A stretch of DNA of 64,000 nt from NCBI RefSeq assembly GCF_009908285.1, contig NZ_JAAARM010000011.1, forward strand, positions 1 through 64,000. Direction: 5' to 3'. A program made the position numbers and the translations under genes. Source of the DNA: Pseudomonas sp. Fl4BN1 (lineage in GTDB: Bacteria > Pseudomonadota > Gammaproteobacteria > Pseudomonadales > Pseudomonadaceae). Each line of letters opens with the position of its first letter. Positions within the stretch are counted from its first letter, which is position 1. Positions 53,857-64,000 of this stretch are shown here, one piece after another. The notes beneath the pieces were generated by a model, which was given only the letters and a program-made list of their open reading frames with translations, was not told the origin of the DNA and searched no databases.

Positions 53857-56571
53857 ATGGCCACTATCCACGTAGACGGCAAAGCGCTCGAAGTCGATGG
53901 GGCAGACAACCTGTTACAGGCATGTCTGTCACTAGGCCTCGACATCCCTTATTTCTGCTGGCACCCAGCTTTAGGTAGCGTCGGCGCCTGTCGCCAGTGC
54001 GCGGTCAAGCAATACACCGACGAGAACGACACCCGTGGTCGTATCGTCATGTCCTGCATGACCCCAGCCACCGACAACACCTGGATCTCCATCGACGATG
54101 AAGAGTCCAAGGCCTTCCGCGCCAGCGTCGTAGAATGGCTGATGACCAACCACCCGCACGACTGCCCGGTCTGCGAGGAAGGCGGTCACTGCCACCTGCA
54201 AGACATGACAGTGATGACCGGCCACAACGAGCGCCGTTATCGCTTCACCAAGCGTACCCACCAGAACCAGGACCTCGGCCCGTTCATTTCCCACGAGATG
54301 AACCGCTGCATCGCCTGCTATCGCTGCGTGCGCTTCTACAAGGACTACGCCGGCGGCACTGACCTCGGTGTGTACGGCGCCCACGACAACGTGTACTTCG
54401 GGCGCGTTGAAGACGGCGTGCTGGAAAGCGAGTTCTCCGGCAACCTCACCGAGGTCTGCCCGACCGGTGTGTTCACCGACAAGACTCACTCCGAGCGCTA
54501 CAACCGCAAGTGGGACATGCAGTTCTCACCGAGCATCTGCCATGGCTGCTCCAGCGGTTGCAACATCTCCCCGGGCGAGCGCTACGGCGAGCTGCGCCGC
54601 ATCGAGAACCGCTACAACGGCTCGGTGAACCAGTACTTCCTCTGCGACCGTGGCCGTTTCGGTTATGGCTACGTCAACCGCAAGGACCGTCCACGCCAGC
54701 CCCGCCTGGCCGACGGCACCAAGCTGACCCTGGACCAGGCACTGGACCAGGCCGCCGATCTGTTGCGCGGTCGCAATATCGTCGGTATCGGCTCGCCTCG
54801 CGCCAGCCTGGAAAGCAACTACGCACTGCGTGAACTGGTGGGCGCCGAGCACTTCTACTCGGGTATCGAGGCCTCCGAGCTGGAGCGCATCCGCCTGGTG
54901 CTGCAGGTTCTGAACGACAGCCCGCTGCCGGTTCCGAACATGCGCGACATCGAAGACCACGACGCGGTCTTCGTCCTTGGCGAAGACCTGACCCAGACCG
55001 CCGCCCGCATGGCCCTGGCCCTGCGCCAGTCGGTCAAGGGCAAGGCCGAGGAAATGGCCGACGCCATGCGCGTTCAGCCGTGGCTCGACGCCGCCGTTAA
55101 AAACATCGGCCAGCACGCACTGAACCCACTGTTCATTGCCAGCCTGGCTGAAACCAAGCTCGACGACATCGCCGAGGAGTGTGTACACGCCGCTCCCGAC
55201 GACCTGGCGCGCATCGGTTTCGCCGTGGCCCACGCCATCGACGCCAGCGCCCCTGCCGTGGAAGGCCTGGACAGCGACGCCCTGGAACTGGCCAAGCGCA
55301 TCGCCGATGCCCTGCTGGCAGCCAAGCGTCCGCTGATCATTGCCGGTACTTCCCTGGGTTCCAAGGCATTGATCGAAGCCGCGGCCAACATCGCCAAGGC
55401 CCTGAAGCTGCGCGAGAAAGCCGGCTCCATCAGCCTGGTGGTGCCAGAGGCCAACAGCCTCGGCCTGGCCATGCTCGGCGGCGAATCCCTGGACGCAGCC
55501 CTGCAAGCGGTGATCTCTGGCCGTGCCGACGCCATCGTAGTGCTGGAAAACGACCTGTACACCCGCACCGATGCGGCCACGGTGGATGCAGCGCTGAGCG
55601 CGGCGAAGGTGGTAATCGTTGCCGATCACCAACAGACCGCCACCCTTGAGCGTGCGCACCTGGTGCTGTCGGCGGCGAGCTTCGCCGAAGGCGACGGCAC
55701 CCTGGTCAGTCAGGAAGGTCGCGCCCAGCGCTTCTTCCAGGTCTTCGACCCGACCTACCTGGACGCCAGCATCATGGTCCACGAAGGCTGGCGTTGGCTG
55801 CATGCCCTGCGCTCTACCTTGCTGGACAAGCCGGTGGACTGGACCCAGCTGGACCACGTGACCGCTGCCTGCGCCGCGAGCACTGCGCAACTGGCCAGCA
55901 TCGTCGAAGCCGCACCTTCCGCGGCGTTCCGTATCAAGGGCATGAAACTGGCTCGCGAACCGCTGCGCTACAGCGGCCGTACCGCCATGCGCGCCAACCA
56001 GAGCGTGCACGAACCGCGTACCCCGCAAGACCCGGATACCGCCTTCGCCTACTCCATGGAAGGTTACTCGGGCTCTGCCGAACCGCGCTCGCAAGTACCA
56101 TTCGCCTGGTCGCCAGGCTGGAACTCGCCACAGGCCTGGAACAAGTTCCAGGACGAAGTCGGTGGCCACCTGCGTGCCGGTGACCCGGGTACTCGCCTGA
56201 TCGAAAGCCAGGGCGACCGCCTCAGCTGGTTCGCCAGCGTACCGCGGGCCTTCTCCCCGGCGCAGGGCACCTGGCAAGCCGTGCCGTTCTACCATCTGTT
56301 CGGCAGTGAGGAGAACTCTTCGAAAGCCGCTCCGGTGCAGGAACGCATCCCTGCAGCCTATGTGGCCCTGGCCAAGTCCGAGGCCGATCGCCTGGGTGTC
56401 AACGATGGCGCCTTGCTCGCGGTGAACGTGGCCGGCCAGACCCTGCGTCTGCCGCTGCGTATCAACGAAGAGCTGGGTGCCGGCCTGGTAGGCCTGCCAG
56501 CCGGTCTGCCGGGGATCCCTCCGGCTATCTTTGGCAAATCCGTTGACGGTCTGCAGGAGGCGGCGCAATGA
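53857..56571 (+). CDS. nuoG: NADH-quinone oxidoreductase subunit G
   Basis: A 904-residue iron-sulfur subunit. The N-terminal [2Fe-2S] ferredoxin domain has its Cys residues in [20 protein letters not shown]. Next are the His-Cys cluster loop [18 protein letters not shown] and [10 protein letters not shown], and then the extra N7-type cluster set [13 protein letters not shown] present in E. coli-like NuoG. The rest is a molybdopterin-oxidoreductase-like domain without cofactor. Its stop overlaps nuoH by four bases. Confidence 0.96.
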   Translation: MATIHVDGKALEVDGADNLLQACLSLGLDIPYFCWHPALGSVGACRQCAVKQYTDENDTRGRIVMSCMTPATDNTWISIDDEESKAFRASVVEWLMTNHPHDCPVCEEGGHCHLQDMTVMTGHNERRYRFTKRTHQNQDLGPFISHEMNRCIACYRCVRFYKDYAGGTDLGVYGAHDNVYFGRVEDGVLESEFSGNLTEVCPTGVFTDKTHSERYNRKWDMQFSPSICHGCSSGCNISPGERYGELRRIENRYNGSVNQYFLCDRGRFGYGYVNRKDRPRQPRLADGTKLTLDQALDQAADLLRGRNIVGIGSPRASLESNYALRELVGAEHFYSGIEASELERIRLVLQVLNDSPLPVPNMRDIEDHDAVFVLGEDLTQTAARMALALRQSVKGKAEEMADAMRVQPWLDAAVKNIGQHALNPLFIASLAETKLDDIAEECVHAAPDDLARIGFAVAHAIDASAPAVEGLDSDALELAKRIADALLAAKRPLIIAGTSLGSKALIEAAANIAKALKLREKAGSISLVVPEANSLGLAMLGGESLDAALQAVISGRADAIVVLENDLYTRTDAATVDAALSAAKVVIVADHQQTATLERAHLVLSAASFAEGDGTLVSQEGRAQRFFQVFDPTYLDASIMVHEGWRWLHALRSTLLDKPVDWTQLDHVTAACAASTAQLASIVEAAPSAAFRIKGMKLAREPLRYSGRTAMRANQSVHEPRTPQDPDTAFAYSMEGYSGSAEPRSQVPFAWSPGWNSPQAWNKFQDEVGGHLRAGDPGTRLIESQGDRLSWFASVPRAFSPAQGTWQAVPFYHLFGSEENSSKAAPVQERIPAAYVALAKSEADRLGVNDGALLAVNVAGQTLRLPLRINEELGAGLVGLPAGLPGIPPAIFGKSVDGLQEAAQ

Positions 56572-57575
56572 GTTGGTTTACCCCTGAAGTGATCGACGTG
56601 ATCCTGACCGTGATCAAGGCCATCGTCATTCTGCTGGCCGTGGTGGTCTCAGGTGCACTGTTGAGCTTTGTCGAGCGTCGCCTGCTGGGCTGGTGGCAGG
56701 ACCGTTACGGTCCGAACCGCGTTGGCCCATTCGGCATGTTCCAGATCGCCGCCGACATGCTGAAGATGTTCTTCAAGGAAGACTGGACCCCACCGTTCGC
56801 CGACAAGGTGATCTTCACCCTGGCGCCGGTAGTGGCCATGAGCGCCTTGCTGATCGCCTTCTCGATCATCCCGATCACCCCGACCTGGGGCGTGGCGGAC
56901 CTGAACATCGGCCTGCTGTTCTTCTTCGCCATGGCCGGCCTGTCGGTCTACGCGGTGCTGTTCGCCGGCTGGTCGAGCAACAACAAGTTCGCCTTGCTGG
57001 GTGCCCTGCGGGCTTCGGCCCAGACCGTGTCCTATGAAGTGTTCATGGGCCTGGCGCTGATGGGCATCGTGGTCCAGGTCGGTTCGTTCAACATGCGCGA
57101 CATCGTCGAGTACCAGGCGCAGAACCTGTGGTTCATCATTCCGCAGTTCTTCGGCTTCTGTACCTTCTTCATCGCTGGCGTGGCCGTGACTCACCGTCAC
57201 CCCTTCGACCAGCCGGAAGCGGAACAGGAACTGGCCGACGGCTACCATATTGAATACGCCGGCATGAAATGGGGCATGTTCTTCGTTGGCGAGTACATCG
57301 GCATCATCTTGATCTCGGCACTGTTGGTCACCCTGTTCTTCGGTGGCTGGCACGGTCCGTTCGGCATCCTGCCGCAACTGTCGTTCATCTGGTTTGCCCT
57401 GAAGACCGCGTTCTTCATCATGCTGTTCATTCTGCTGCGCGCCTCCATCCCGCGTCCGCGTTATGACCAGGTGATGGATTTCAGCTGGAAATTCTGCCTG
57501 CCGCTGACCCTGATCAATTTGCTGGTGACCGCTGCGGTCGTGTTGTTGAACACGCCAGCGGGCGCGGTTCAGTGA
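56568..57575 (+). CDS. nuoH: NADH-quinone oxidoreductase subunit H
   Basis: A 335-residue membrane subunit with about eight helices that forms the quinone chamber. Conserved loops [21 protein letters not shown] and [22 protein letters not shown] are clear. It links the peripheral arm to the proton-pumping arm. Confidence 0.97.
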   Translation: MSWFTPEVIDVILTVIKAIVILLAVVVSGALLSFVERRLLGWWQDRYGPNRVGPFGMFQIAADMLKMFFKEDWTPPFADKVIFTLAPVVAMSALLIAFSIIPITPTWGVADLNIGLLFFFAMAGLSVYAVLFAGWSSNNKFALLGALRASAQTVSYEVFMGLALMGIVVQVGSFNMRDIVEYQAQNLWFIIPQFFGFCTFFIAGVAVTHRHPFDQPEAEQELADGYHIEYAGMKWGMFFVGEYIGIILISALLVTLFFGGWHGPFGILPQLSFIWFALKTAFFIMLFILLRASIPRPRYDQVMDFSWKFCLPLTLINLLVTAAVVLLNTPAGAVQ

Positions 57576-57586
57576 GGATTTGACCC

Positions 57587-58135
57587 ATGTTCAAATATAT
57601 TGGCGACATCGTTAAGGGTACTGGTACCCAGTTGCGCAGCCTGGTGATGGTCTTCGGCCATGGCTTTCGCAAGCGCGACACCCTGCAATACCCCGAAGAG
57701 CCGGTCTACCTGCCGCCGCGCTACCGTGGCCGCATCGTGCTGACCCGCGACCCCGATGGCGAAGAGCGCTGTGTAGCCTGCAACCTGTGCGCCGTGGCCT
57801 GCCCGGTGGGTTGCATCTCGCTGCAGAAAGCTGAAACCGAAGACGGTCGCTGGTACCCGGACTTCTTCCGCATCAACTTCTCGCGCTGCATTTTCTGCGG
57901 CCTCTGCGAGGAAGCCTGCCCGACCACCGCGATCCAGCTGACACCGGATTTCGAGATGGCCGAGTTCAAACGTCAGGATCTGGTTTACGAGAAAGAAGAT
58001 CTGCTGATCTCCGGTCCCGGAAAGAACCCTGATTACAACTTCTATCGTGTTGCAGGTATGGCCATTGCCGGGAAGCCGAAGGGCTCCGCGCAGAATGAAG
58101 CCGAACCGATCAACGTGAAGAGCTTGCTGCCTTAA
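57587..58135 (+). CDS. nuoI: NADH-quinone oxidoreductase subunit I
   Basis: A 182-residue ferredoxin-type subunit with two [4Fe-4S] clusters, N6a and N6b. The eight ligands are in [15 protein letters not shown] and [15 protein letters not shown]. It follows nuoH by 11 bases and precedes nuoJ by nine. Confidence 0.97.
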   Translation: MFKYIGDIVKGTGTQLRSLVMVFGHGFRKRDTLQYPEEPVYLPPRYRGRIVLTRDPDGEERCVACNLCAVACPVGCISLQKAETEDGRWYPDFFRINFSRCIFCGLCEEACPTTAIQLTPDFEMAEFKRQDLVYEKEDLLISGPGKNPDYNFYRVAGMAIAGKPKGSAQNEAEPINVKSLLP

Positions 58136-58144
58136 GGAAGAAAG

Positions 58145-58645
58145 ATGGAATTCGCTTTCTATTTCGCGTCAGGTGTTGCAGTGGTTTCCACGCTTCGAGT
58201 GGTGACTAACACCAACCCTGTGCACGCCCTGCTCTACCTGATCATTTCGCTGATCGCCGTGGCGATGACCTTCTTCAGCCTCGGCGCGCCGTTCGCCGGT
58301 GCCCTGGAAGTGATCGCCTACGCCGGCGCCATCATGGTGCTGTTCGTGTTCGTGGTGATGATGCTCAACCTCGGCCCGGCCGCCGCCCAGCAAGAGCGCA
58401 TCTGGCTCACGCCGGGCATCTGGATCGGTCCGGTGATTCTCGGTGCCCTGCTGCTGGCTGAACTGCTGTACGTACTGTTCAGCCACCAGAGCGGTGCCGG
58501 CATCGGCCACACCACCGTCAGCGCCAAGGCCGTGGGCATCAGCCTGTTCGGCCCTTATCTGCTGGTGGTCGAACTCGCCTCGATGCTGCTGCTCGCTGCA
58601 GCCGTCACGGCGTTCCACCTGGGCCGCAACGAGGCGAAGGAGTAA
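58145..58645 (+). CDS. nuoJ: NADH-quinone oxidoreductase subunit J
   Basis: A 166-residue membrane subunit with five helices. Helix 3 carries the conserved [20 protein letters not shown], whose pi-bulge takes part in coupling. It lies four bases before nuoK. Confidence 0.96.
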   Translation: MEFAFYFASGVAVVSTLRVVTNTNPVHALLYLIISLIAVAMTFFSLGAPFAGALEVIAYAGAIMVLFVFVVMMLNLGPAAAQQERIWLTPGIWIGPVILGALLLAELLYVLFSHQSGAGIGHTTVSAKAVGISLFGPYLLVVELASMLLLAAAVTAFHLGRNEAKE

Positions 58646-58649
58646 CCCC

Positions 58650-58973
58650 ATGCCTGATATCTCTCTGGGTACTATCCCAATGGAACATGGCCTGGCAGTT
58701 GCCGGCATCCTGTTCTGCCTCGGTCTGGTCGGCCTGATGGTCCGCCGCAACATTCTCTTCGTATTGATGAGCCTGGAAGTAATGATGAATGCCTCTGCAT
58801 TGGCCTTCATCGTTGCCGGCGCCCGCTGGGCGCAGCCGGATGGACAAGTCATGTTCATCCTGGTGATCAGCCTCGCAGCCGCCGAAGCCAGTATTGGCCT
58901 GGCGATCCTGCTGCAACTGTATCGCCGCTTCCATACGCTTGATATCGACGCTGCCAGCGAGATGCGCGGATGA
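58650..58973 (+). CDS. nuoK: NADH-quinone oxidoreductase subunit K
   Basis: A 107-residue membrane subunit with three helices. The two conserved membrane glutamates are in [11 protein letters not shown] and [13 protein letters not shown] chose the ATG at 58650 with AGGAG seven bases upstream; the long frame from 58443 crosses nuoJ. An alternative ATG (MEHGLAV) lies 10 codons in. It overlaps nuoL by four bases. Confidence 0.95.
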   Translation: MPDISLGTIPMEHGLAVAGILFCLGLVGLMVRRNILFVLMSLEVMMNASALAFIVAGARWAQPDGQVMFILVISLAAAEASIGLAILLQLYRRFHTLDIDAASEMRG

Positions 58974-60823
58974 ACCTTATCTTTCTGACTTTCCTATTCC
59001 CCCTGATCGGCTTTCTGCTGCTGTCGTTCTCCCGTGGACGCATCTCGGAAAACCTTGCGGCCCTGATCGGCGTCGGCTCCATCGGCCTCTCGGCCATCGT
59101 GGCCGCCTATGTGATCTGGCAATTCAACGTCGCGCCTCCTGAAGGTGGCCACTACACCCTGGTGTTGTGGCAGTGGATGGCAGTAGAGGGTTTCACCCCG
59201 AACTTCGCCCTGTATATCGACGGTCTGTCGATCACCATGCTCGGCGTCGTGGTCGGTGTCGGCTTCCTGATCCACCTGTTTGCCTCCTGGTACATGCGCG
59301 GTGAAGCCGGTTACTCGCGGTTCTTCGCCTACACCAACCTGTTTATCGCCAGCATGCTGTTCCTGGTCCTGGGCGATAACCTGTTGTTCCTGTACTTCGG
59401 CTGGGAAGGCGTGGGTCTGTGCTCCTACCTGTTGATCGGTTTCTACTACAGCAACCGCAACAACGGTAACGCTGCACTCAAGGCCTTTATCGTTACCCGT
59501 ATCGGCGACGTGTTCATGGCCATCGGCCTGTTCATCCTGTTCCAACAGGTGGGCACGCTGAACATCCAGGAACTGCTGGTGCTGGCACCGCAGAAATTCC
59601 AGGCCGGCGACTTCTGGATCACCCTGGCGACCCTGATGCTGCTGGGCGGTGCTGTCGGTAAATCGGCACAACTGCCACTGCAAACCTGGCTGGCGGATGC
59701 GATGGCCGGCCCGACCCCGGTATCGGCACTGATCCACGCTGCAACCATGGTGACTGCTGGCGTCTACCTGATCGCCCGGACCCACGGCCTGTTCACCCTG
59801 GCGCCGGACATCCTGCACCTGGTGGGCGTGGTCGGCGGTGTGACCCTGGTACTGGCCGGCTTCGCCGCGCTGGTACAGACCGACATCAAGCGCATCCTTG
59901 CCTACTCGACCATGAGCCAGATCGGCTACATGTTCCTGGCCCTGGGCGTTGGTGCCTGGGATGGCGCGATCTTCCACCTGATGACCCACGCCTTCTTCAA
60001 GGCCCTGTTGTTCCTTGCTTCCGGTGCGGTGATCGTTGCCTGCCACCACGAGCAGAACATCTTCAAGATGGGCGGTCTGTGGAAAAAGCTGCCACTGGCC
60101 TATGCCAGCTTCATCGTCGGCGGCGCGGCCCTTGCGGCCCTGCCACTGGTGACTGCGGGCTTCTACTCCAAGGACGAGATCCTCTGGGAAGCCTTCGCCA
60201 GCGGCAACCATGGCCTGCTGTACGCCGGCTTGGTGGGTGCGTTCATGACCTCGCTGTACACCTTCCGCCTGATCTTCATCACCTTCCACGGTGAAGCCAA
60301 GACTGAAGCCCACGCCGGTCACGGGATCTCCCACTGGCTGCCCCTGTCGGTACTGATCATCCTGTCCACCGCCATCGGCGCCATGATCACCCCACCGCTG
60401 CACGGCGTACTGCCGCAAAGCATTGGGCATGCCGGCGGCGAAGCCAAGCACAGCCTGGAAATCGCCTCGGGCGCCATCGCCCTGGCCGGTATCCTGCTGG
60501 CAGCCCTGTTGTTCCTCGGCAAGCGTCGCGTCGTCACTGCCATCGCCAACAGCGGCATTGGGCGTCTGCTCTCGGCCTGGTGGTTCGCCGCCTGGGGCTT
60601 CGACTGGATCTACGACAAACTGTTCGTCAAGCCATACCTGGCCATCAGCCATGTACTGCGCAAGGACCCGTTCGATCAAACCATCGGTTTGATCCCGCGT
60701 ATAGCCAAAGGGGGCCACAACTCCCTGAGCCGTACCGAAACCGGTCAACTGCGTTGGTACGCCGCTTCGATGGCCGCTGGTGCCGTGCTGGTCATCGGCG
60801 CCATCGTGCTGGTAGCGGTCTGA
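58970..60823 (+). CDS. nuoL: NADH-quinone oxidoreductase subunit L
   Basis: A 617-residue antiporter-like subunit at the far end of the membrane arm. Conserved [18 protein letters not shown], lysine-containing [21 protein letters not shown] and [15 protein letters not shown] are present, as is the long C-terminal lateral helix region. Full family length. Confidence 0.97.
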   Translation: MNLIFLTFLFPLIGFLLLSFSRGRISENLAALIGVGSIGLSAIVAAYVIWQFNVAPPEGGHYTLVLWQWMAVEGFTPNFALYIDGLSITMLGVVVGVGFLIHLFASWYMRGEAGYSRFFAYTNLFIASMLFLVLGDNLLFLYFGWEGVGLCSYLLIGFYYSNRNNGNAALKAFIVTRIGDVFMAIGLFILFQQVGTLNIQELLVLAPQKFQAGDFWITLATLMLLGGAVGKSAQLPLQTWLADAMAGPTPVSALIHAATMVTAGVYLIARTHGLFTLAPDILHLVGVVGGVTLVLAGFAALVQTDIKRILAYSTMSQIGYMFLALGVGAWDGAIFHLMTHAFFKALLFLASGAVIVACHHEQNIFKMGGLWKKLPLAYASFIVGGAALAALPLVTAGFYSKDEILWEAFASGNHGLLYAGLVGAFMTSLYTFRLIFITFHGEAKTEAHAGHGISHWLPLSVLIILSTAIGAMITPPLHGVLPQSIGHAGGEAKHSLEIASGAIALAGILLAALLFLGKRRVVTAIANSGIGRLLSAWWFAAWGFDWIYDKLFVKPYLAISHVLRKDPFDQTIGLIPRIAKGGHNSLSRTETGQLRWYAASMAAGAVLVIGAIVLVAV

Positions 60824-60862
60824 TATGAACCTTGCGAACTTGCGAAAGGAATTGAGCCCGTC

Positions 60863-62395
60863 ATGATTCTGCCTTGGCTAATCCTGATCCCCTTCATCGG
60901 CGGCCTGCTGTGCTGGATGGCTGAGCGCTTCGGCGCCACCCTCCCGCGCTGGATTGCGCTGTTGACCATGACCCTGGAACTCGCCCTCGGCCTCTGGCTG
61001 TGGTCCCACGGTAATTATTCATTCGCTCCGGCACCTGGCGCCGATCCGACTTGGGCCCTCGAGTTCAAGCATGTCTGGATCGAACGCTTTGGCATCAACG
61101 TACACCTGGCCCTGGACGGCCTGTCGTTGTTGATGATCCTGCTGACCGGCCTGCTGGGTATCCTCTCGGTACTCTGCTCCTGGAAAGAGATCCAGCGTCA
61201 CGTGGGCTTCTTCCACCTGAACCTGATGTGGATCCTGGGCGGTGTTGTCGGCGTGTTCCTGGCCCTCGACCTGTTCATGTTCTTCTTCTTCTGGGAAATG
61301 ATGCTGGTGCCGATGTACTTCCTCATCGCGCTCTGGGGTCACAGCTCGGCGGACGGCAAGAAAACCCGGATCTACGCGGCGACCAAGTTCTTCATCTTCA
61401 CCCAGGCTTCCGGCCTGATCATGCTGGTGGCGATCCTTGGCCTGGTGCTGGTCAACTTCAACAACACCGGGGTGATCACTTTCGATTACGCCCAGTTGCT
61501 GAAAACCAAGATGTCGACCACCACCGAGTACATCCTGATGCTCGGCTTCTTCATCGCCTTCGCGGTGAAGCTGCCGGTGGTACCGTTCCACTCCTGGTTG
61601 CCTGACGCTCACGCCCAGGCACCGACCGCCGGTTCCGTGGACCTGGCCGGTATCCTGCTGAAGACCGCGGCCTACGGCCTGCTGCGCTTTGCCCTGCCGC
61701 TGTTCCCCAATGCTTCGGCTGAGTTTGCACCGATCGCCATGACCCTGGGTCTGGTCGGGATCTTCTACGGGGCCTTCCTGGCCTTCGCTCAGACCGACAT
61801 CAAGCGCCTGATCGCCTTCTCCAGCGTTTCCCACATGGGCTTCGTGCTGATCGGCATCTACTCCGGCAGCCAGTTGGCCCTGCAGGGCGCGGTGATCCAG
61901 ATGCTGGCTCACGGTGTTTCGGCAGCCGCACTGTTTATTCTCAGCGGCCAGTTGTACGAGCGCACCCATACTCGCGACATGCGTGAAATGGGCGGCCTGT
62001 GGTCGAAGATTGCCTACCTGCCAGCCATCAGCCTGTTCTTTGCGGCGGCGTCCCTGGGCTTGCCGGGCACCGGCAACTTCGTCGGCGAATTCCTGATCCT
62101 GATCGGAACCTTCGCCAGCGCACCGTGGATCACCGCGATCGCCACCTCTGGTCTGGTGTTCGGTTCGGTCTACTCGCTGATCATGATCCACCGTGCCTAC
62201 TTCGGCCCGTCCAAATCGGACGCCGTGCTACATGGCATGGATGCTCGCGAACTGATCATGGTGCTGGGACTGGCGGTACTGCTGATCTATCTCGGCGTGT
62301 ACCCGCAACCGTTCCTCGATACCTCTGCCGCCACCATGCATGGCGTGCAGCAATGGCTCAGCACCGCCTTCACTCAACTCGCTTCGGCCCGGTAA
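60863..62395 (+). CDS. nuoM: NADH-quinone oxidoreductase subunit M
   Basis: A 510-residue antiporter-like subunit with about 14 helices. It has [19 protein letters not shown] (with the conserved Glu), [20 protein letters not shown] and [16 protein letters not shown]. It starts 39 bases after nuoL, the widest gap of the 3' half of the operon. Confidence 0.97.
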   Translation: MILPWLILIPFIGGLLCWMAERFGATLPRWIALLTMTLELALGLWLWSHGNYSFAPAPGADPTWALEFKHVWIERFGINVHLALDGLSLLMILLTGLLGILSVLCSWKEIQRHVGFFHLNLMWILGGVVGVFLALDLFMFFFFWEMMLVPMYFLIALWGHSSADGKKTRIYAATKFFIFTQASGLIMLVAILGLVLVNFNNTGVITFDYAQLLKTKMSTTTEYILMLGFFIAFAVKLPVVPFHSWLPDAHAQAPTAGSVDLAGILLKTAAYGLLRFALPLFPNASAEFAPIAMTLGLVGIFYGAFLAFAQTDIKRLIAFSSVSHMGFVLIGIYSGSQLALQGAVIQMLAHGVSAAALFILSGQLYERTHTRDMREMGGLWSKIAYLPAISLFFAAASLGLPGTGNFVGEFLILIGTFASAPWITAIATSGLVFGSVYSLIMIHRAYFGPSKSDAVLHGMDARELIMVLGLAVLLIYLGVYPQPFLDTSAATMHGVQQWLSTAFTQLASAR

Positions 62396-62402
62396 GAGCG
62401 CT

Positions 62403-63866
62403 ATGGACTTTACCATTCAACACTTTATCGCCCTGGCGCCGCTGTTGATCACCAGCGCCACCCTTGTGGTGGTGATGTTGGCGATCGCCTGGCGTCGCAA
62501 CCACGCCCAGACCTTCCTGCTTTCAGTGGCGGGCCTGAACCTGGCATTGCTGTCGATCTTCCCGGTGCTGAAAGTCGCACCACTGGCAGTAACGCCCCTG
62601 CTGCAGATCGACCAGTTCGCCTGCCTGTACATGGCCCTGATCCTGGTGGCCACTCTGGCCTGCGTTACCCTCGCCCACGCCTACCTGGGCGATGGCAGCA
62701 GCGGTTACCCAGGCAACCGTGAAGAGCTGTATCTGCTGATCCTGCTGGCCGCCGCTGGTGGTCTGGTGCTGGTCAGTGCGCAGAACCTGGCTGGCCTGTT
62801 CATCGGCCTGGAACTGCTCTCGGTACCGGTCTACGGCCTAGTAGCCTATGCCTTCTTCAACAAGCGCTCGCTGGAAGCCGGCATCAAGTACATGGTGCTG
62901 TCGGCCGCCGGCTCAGGCTTCCTGTTGTTCGGCATGGCACTGCTCTACGCCGAAGCCGGCAGCCTGAGCTTCAGCGGCATCGGCCACGCCCTCGCTGCCA
63001 CCGGGCTGCCAAGCCCGCTGGCGCAACTGGGTCTGGGCATGATGCTGATCGGCCTGGCGTTCAAGCTGTCGCTGGTGCCTTTCCACCTCTGGACCCCGGA
63101 CGTCTACGAAGGCGCTCCAGCCCCAGTGGCAGCCTTCCTGGCAACCGCCAGCAAGGTCGCGGTGTTCGCGGTGCTGGTGCGTCTGTTCCAGCTCTCGCCA
63201 GTGGCCAGCAGCGGTATCCTGAGCGACGTGCTGACGGTGATTGCCATTGCGTCGATCCTGGTAGGCAACTTGCTGGCGCTGACCCAGAGCAACCTCAAGC
63301 GTCTGCTGGGTTACTCGTCCATCGCCCACTTCGGCTACCTGCTGATCGCCCTGGTGGCAAGCAAGGGCCTGGCGATGGAAGCCATCGGCGTATACCTGGT
63401 CACTTACGTGATCACCAGCCTCGGTGCTTTCGGCGTAATTACCCTGATGTCTTCACCGTACAAAGGCCGTGACGCCGACGCCCTGTACGAATACCGCGGC
63501 CTGTTCTGGCGCCGTCCGTACCTGACCGCCGTGCTCACCGTGATGATGCTGTCCCTGGCCGGCATTCCGCTGACTGCAGGCTTTATCGGCAAGTTCTACA
63601 TCATTGCCACTGGTGTCGAAGCACACCAATGGTGGTTGGTAGGCTCTCTGGTCATGGGTAGCGCGATCGGCGTCTTCTACTACCTGCGGGTAATGGTGAC
63701 GCTGTTCCTGATCGAGCCGAACCTGCGTCGCGTCGATGCACAACTGCACTGGGAACAGAAAGCCGGTGGCGTCATGCTGCTGGCCATCGCGGTCCTGGCG
63801 TTCTTCCTCGGCGTCTATCCGCAGCCGCTGTTGACCCTGGTCCAGCACTCCGGTCTGGCGGGTTGA
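62403..63866 (+). CDS. nuoN: NADH-quinone oxidoreductase subunit N
   Basis: A 487-residue antiporter-like subunit with about 14 helices. Conserved [37 protein letters not shown] and [18 protein letters not shown] are present. I chose the ATG at 62403 ([12 protein letters not shown]), seven bases after the nuoM stop. Last gene of the operon. Confidence 0.96.
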   Translation: MDFTIQHFIALAPLLITSATLVVVMLAIAWRRNHAQTFLLSVAGLNLALLSIFPVLKVAPLAVTPLLQIDQFACLYMALILVATLACVTLAHAYLGDGSSGYPGNREELYLLILLAAAGGLVLVSAQNLAGLFIGLELLSVPVYGLVAYAFFNKRSLEAGIKYMVLSAAGSGFLLFGMALLYAEAGSLSFSGIGHALAATGLPSPLAQLGLGMMLIGLAFKLSLVPFHLWTPDVYEGAPAPVAAFLATASKVAVFAVLVRLFQLSPVASSGILSDVLTVIAIASILVGNLLALTQSNLKRLLGYSSIAHFGYLLIALVASKGLAMEAIGVYLVTYVITSLGAFGVITLMSSPYKGRDADALYEYRGLFWRRPYLTAVLTVMMLSLAGIPLTAGFIGKFYIIATGVEAHQWWLVGSLVMGSAIGVFYYLRVMVTLFLIEPNLRRVDAQLHWEQKAGGVMLLAIAVLAFFLGVYPQPLLTLVQHSGLAG

Positions 63867-63892
63867 TCGCCTAGGCTTCAGCGCACCAAACA

Positions 63893-63917
63893 GAACGGCA
63901 CCTTCGGGTGCCGTTTT
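63893..63917 (+). terminator. Rho-independent terminator of the nuo operon
   Basis: AACGGCACC-TTC-GGGTGCCGTT stem-loop followed by TT and a GCGTTT stretch, 27 bases after the nuoN stop. Confidence 0.9.
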
Positions 63918-64000
63918 GCGTTTCTGGGCCCTGCCCTGCCCTCTTCCCGGCAAAACTCGGAATTGCCTTTCCTGTCGCAGCGGCCTGGTCCGAGATTCAG
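63918..64000. other. Right-edge non-coding sequence
   Basis: The last 83 bases show no gene start, repeat or recognisable site. CCGAGATTCAG at the very end could begin a tRNA or gene beyond the window, but nothing supports this. Confidence 0.3.

Noticed and set aside
58994..60748. Open frame of 584 codons opposite nuoL
   Set aside because: Antisense to a certain nuoL gene, with a composition (Gln, Asp, His, Gly) typical of shadow frames.

Overview
The window is a chromosomal segment of a fluorescent-type Pseudomonas (P. fluorescens / P. protegens-like). The reasons are the high GC content, the REP sequences of the GTAGGAGCCGGCTTGCCGGC type scattered between genes, the complete ben-cat benzoate cluster with Pseudomonas-type BenR and CatR, and a long conserved block (tus, cysG-serS, ftsK, clpA/clpS, icd/idh, nudJ-mnmA-hflD-purB, aceA, nuoA-N) whose order is typical of the genus. 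No tRNA, rRNA, CRISPR array or prophage was seen.

Region 1 (1-3.7 kb) is a scarred accessory zone. It holds the start of an IS3-type transposase gene running off the left edge, the C-terminal half of an LTA-synthase/sulfatase-type gene joined head-on to the C-terminal end of a histidine kinase, an intact unknown gene and its frameshifted second copy on either side of an exported protein gene, and the tail of a methyl-accepting chemotaxis protein. Region 2 (3.7-15.7 kb) is the benzoate catabolism island. BenE and BenK import benzoate, BenABC and BenD turn it into catechol, and CatA, CatB and CatC take catechol to beta-ketoadipate enol-lactone. BenR (AraC/XylS type) and CatR (LysR type) control it. 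A double BenR/XylS-type operator, a CatR palindrome, Crc/Hfq-type CA motifs at benA, benK and benR, and two REPIN clusters (one a six-unit 106-bp tandem array) are visible.

Region 3 (15.8-21.9 kb) has small membrane or unknown genes (RDD, DUF1275), a short-chain dehydrogenase, the tusDCBE sulfur relay with ybiB, and a glutathionyl-hydroquinone reductase. Region 4 (21.9-29.4 kb, minus strand) is cysG-serS-crcB-rarA-lolA-ftsK. Region 5 (29.7-35.9 kb) holds trxB, the N-degron genes aat, bpt, clpA and clpS, with infA between them and cspD beside them.

Region 6 (35.9-48.4 kb) centres on the isocitrate node: divergent icd and monomeric idh and, further on, aceA. Between them lie nudJ-mnmA-hflD-purB, the ribosomal oxygenase gene roxA, a GNAT acetyltransferase and a small exported protein with a secretin-like N-domain. 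Region 7 (48.9-63.9 kb) is the complete 13-gene nuo operon for respiratory complex I with fused nuoCD, closed by a strong terminator.

No clearly new multi-gene system was found. The best leads are the regulatory layout of the ben cluster, the REPIN amplification next to the benA promoter, the decayed paralog pair at the left end, and several unexplained inverted repeats and long leaders.
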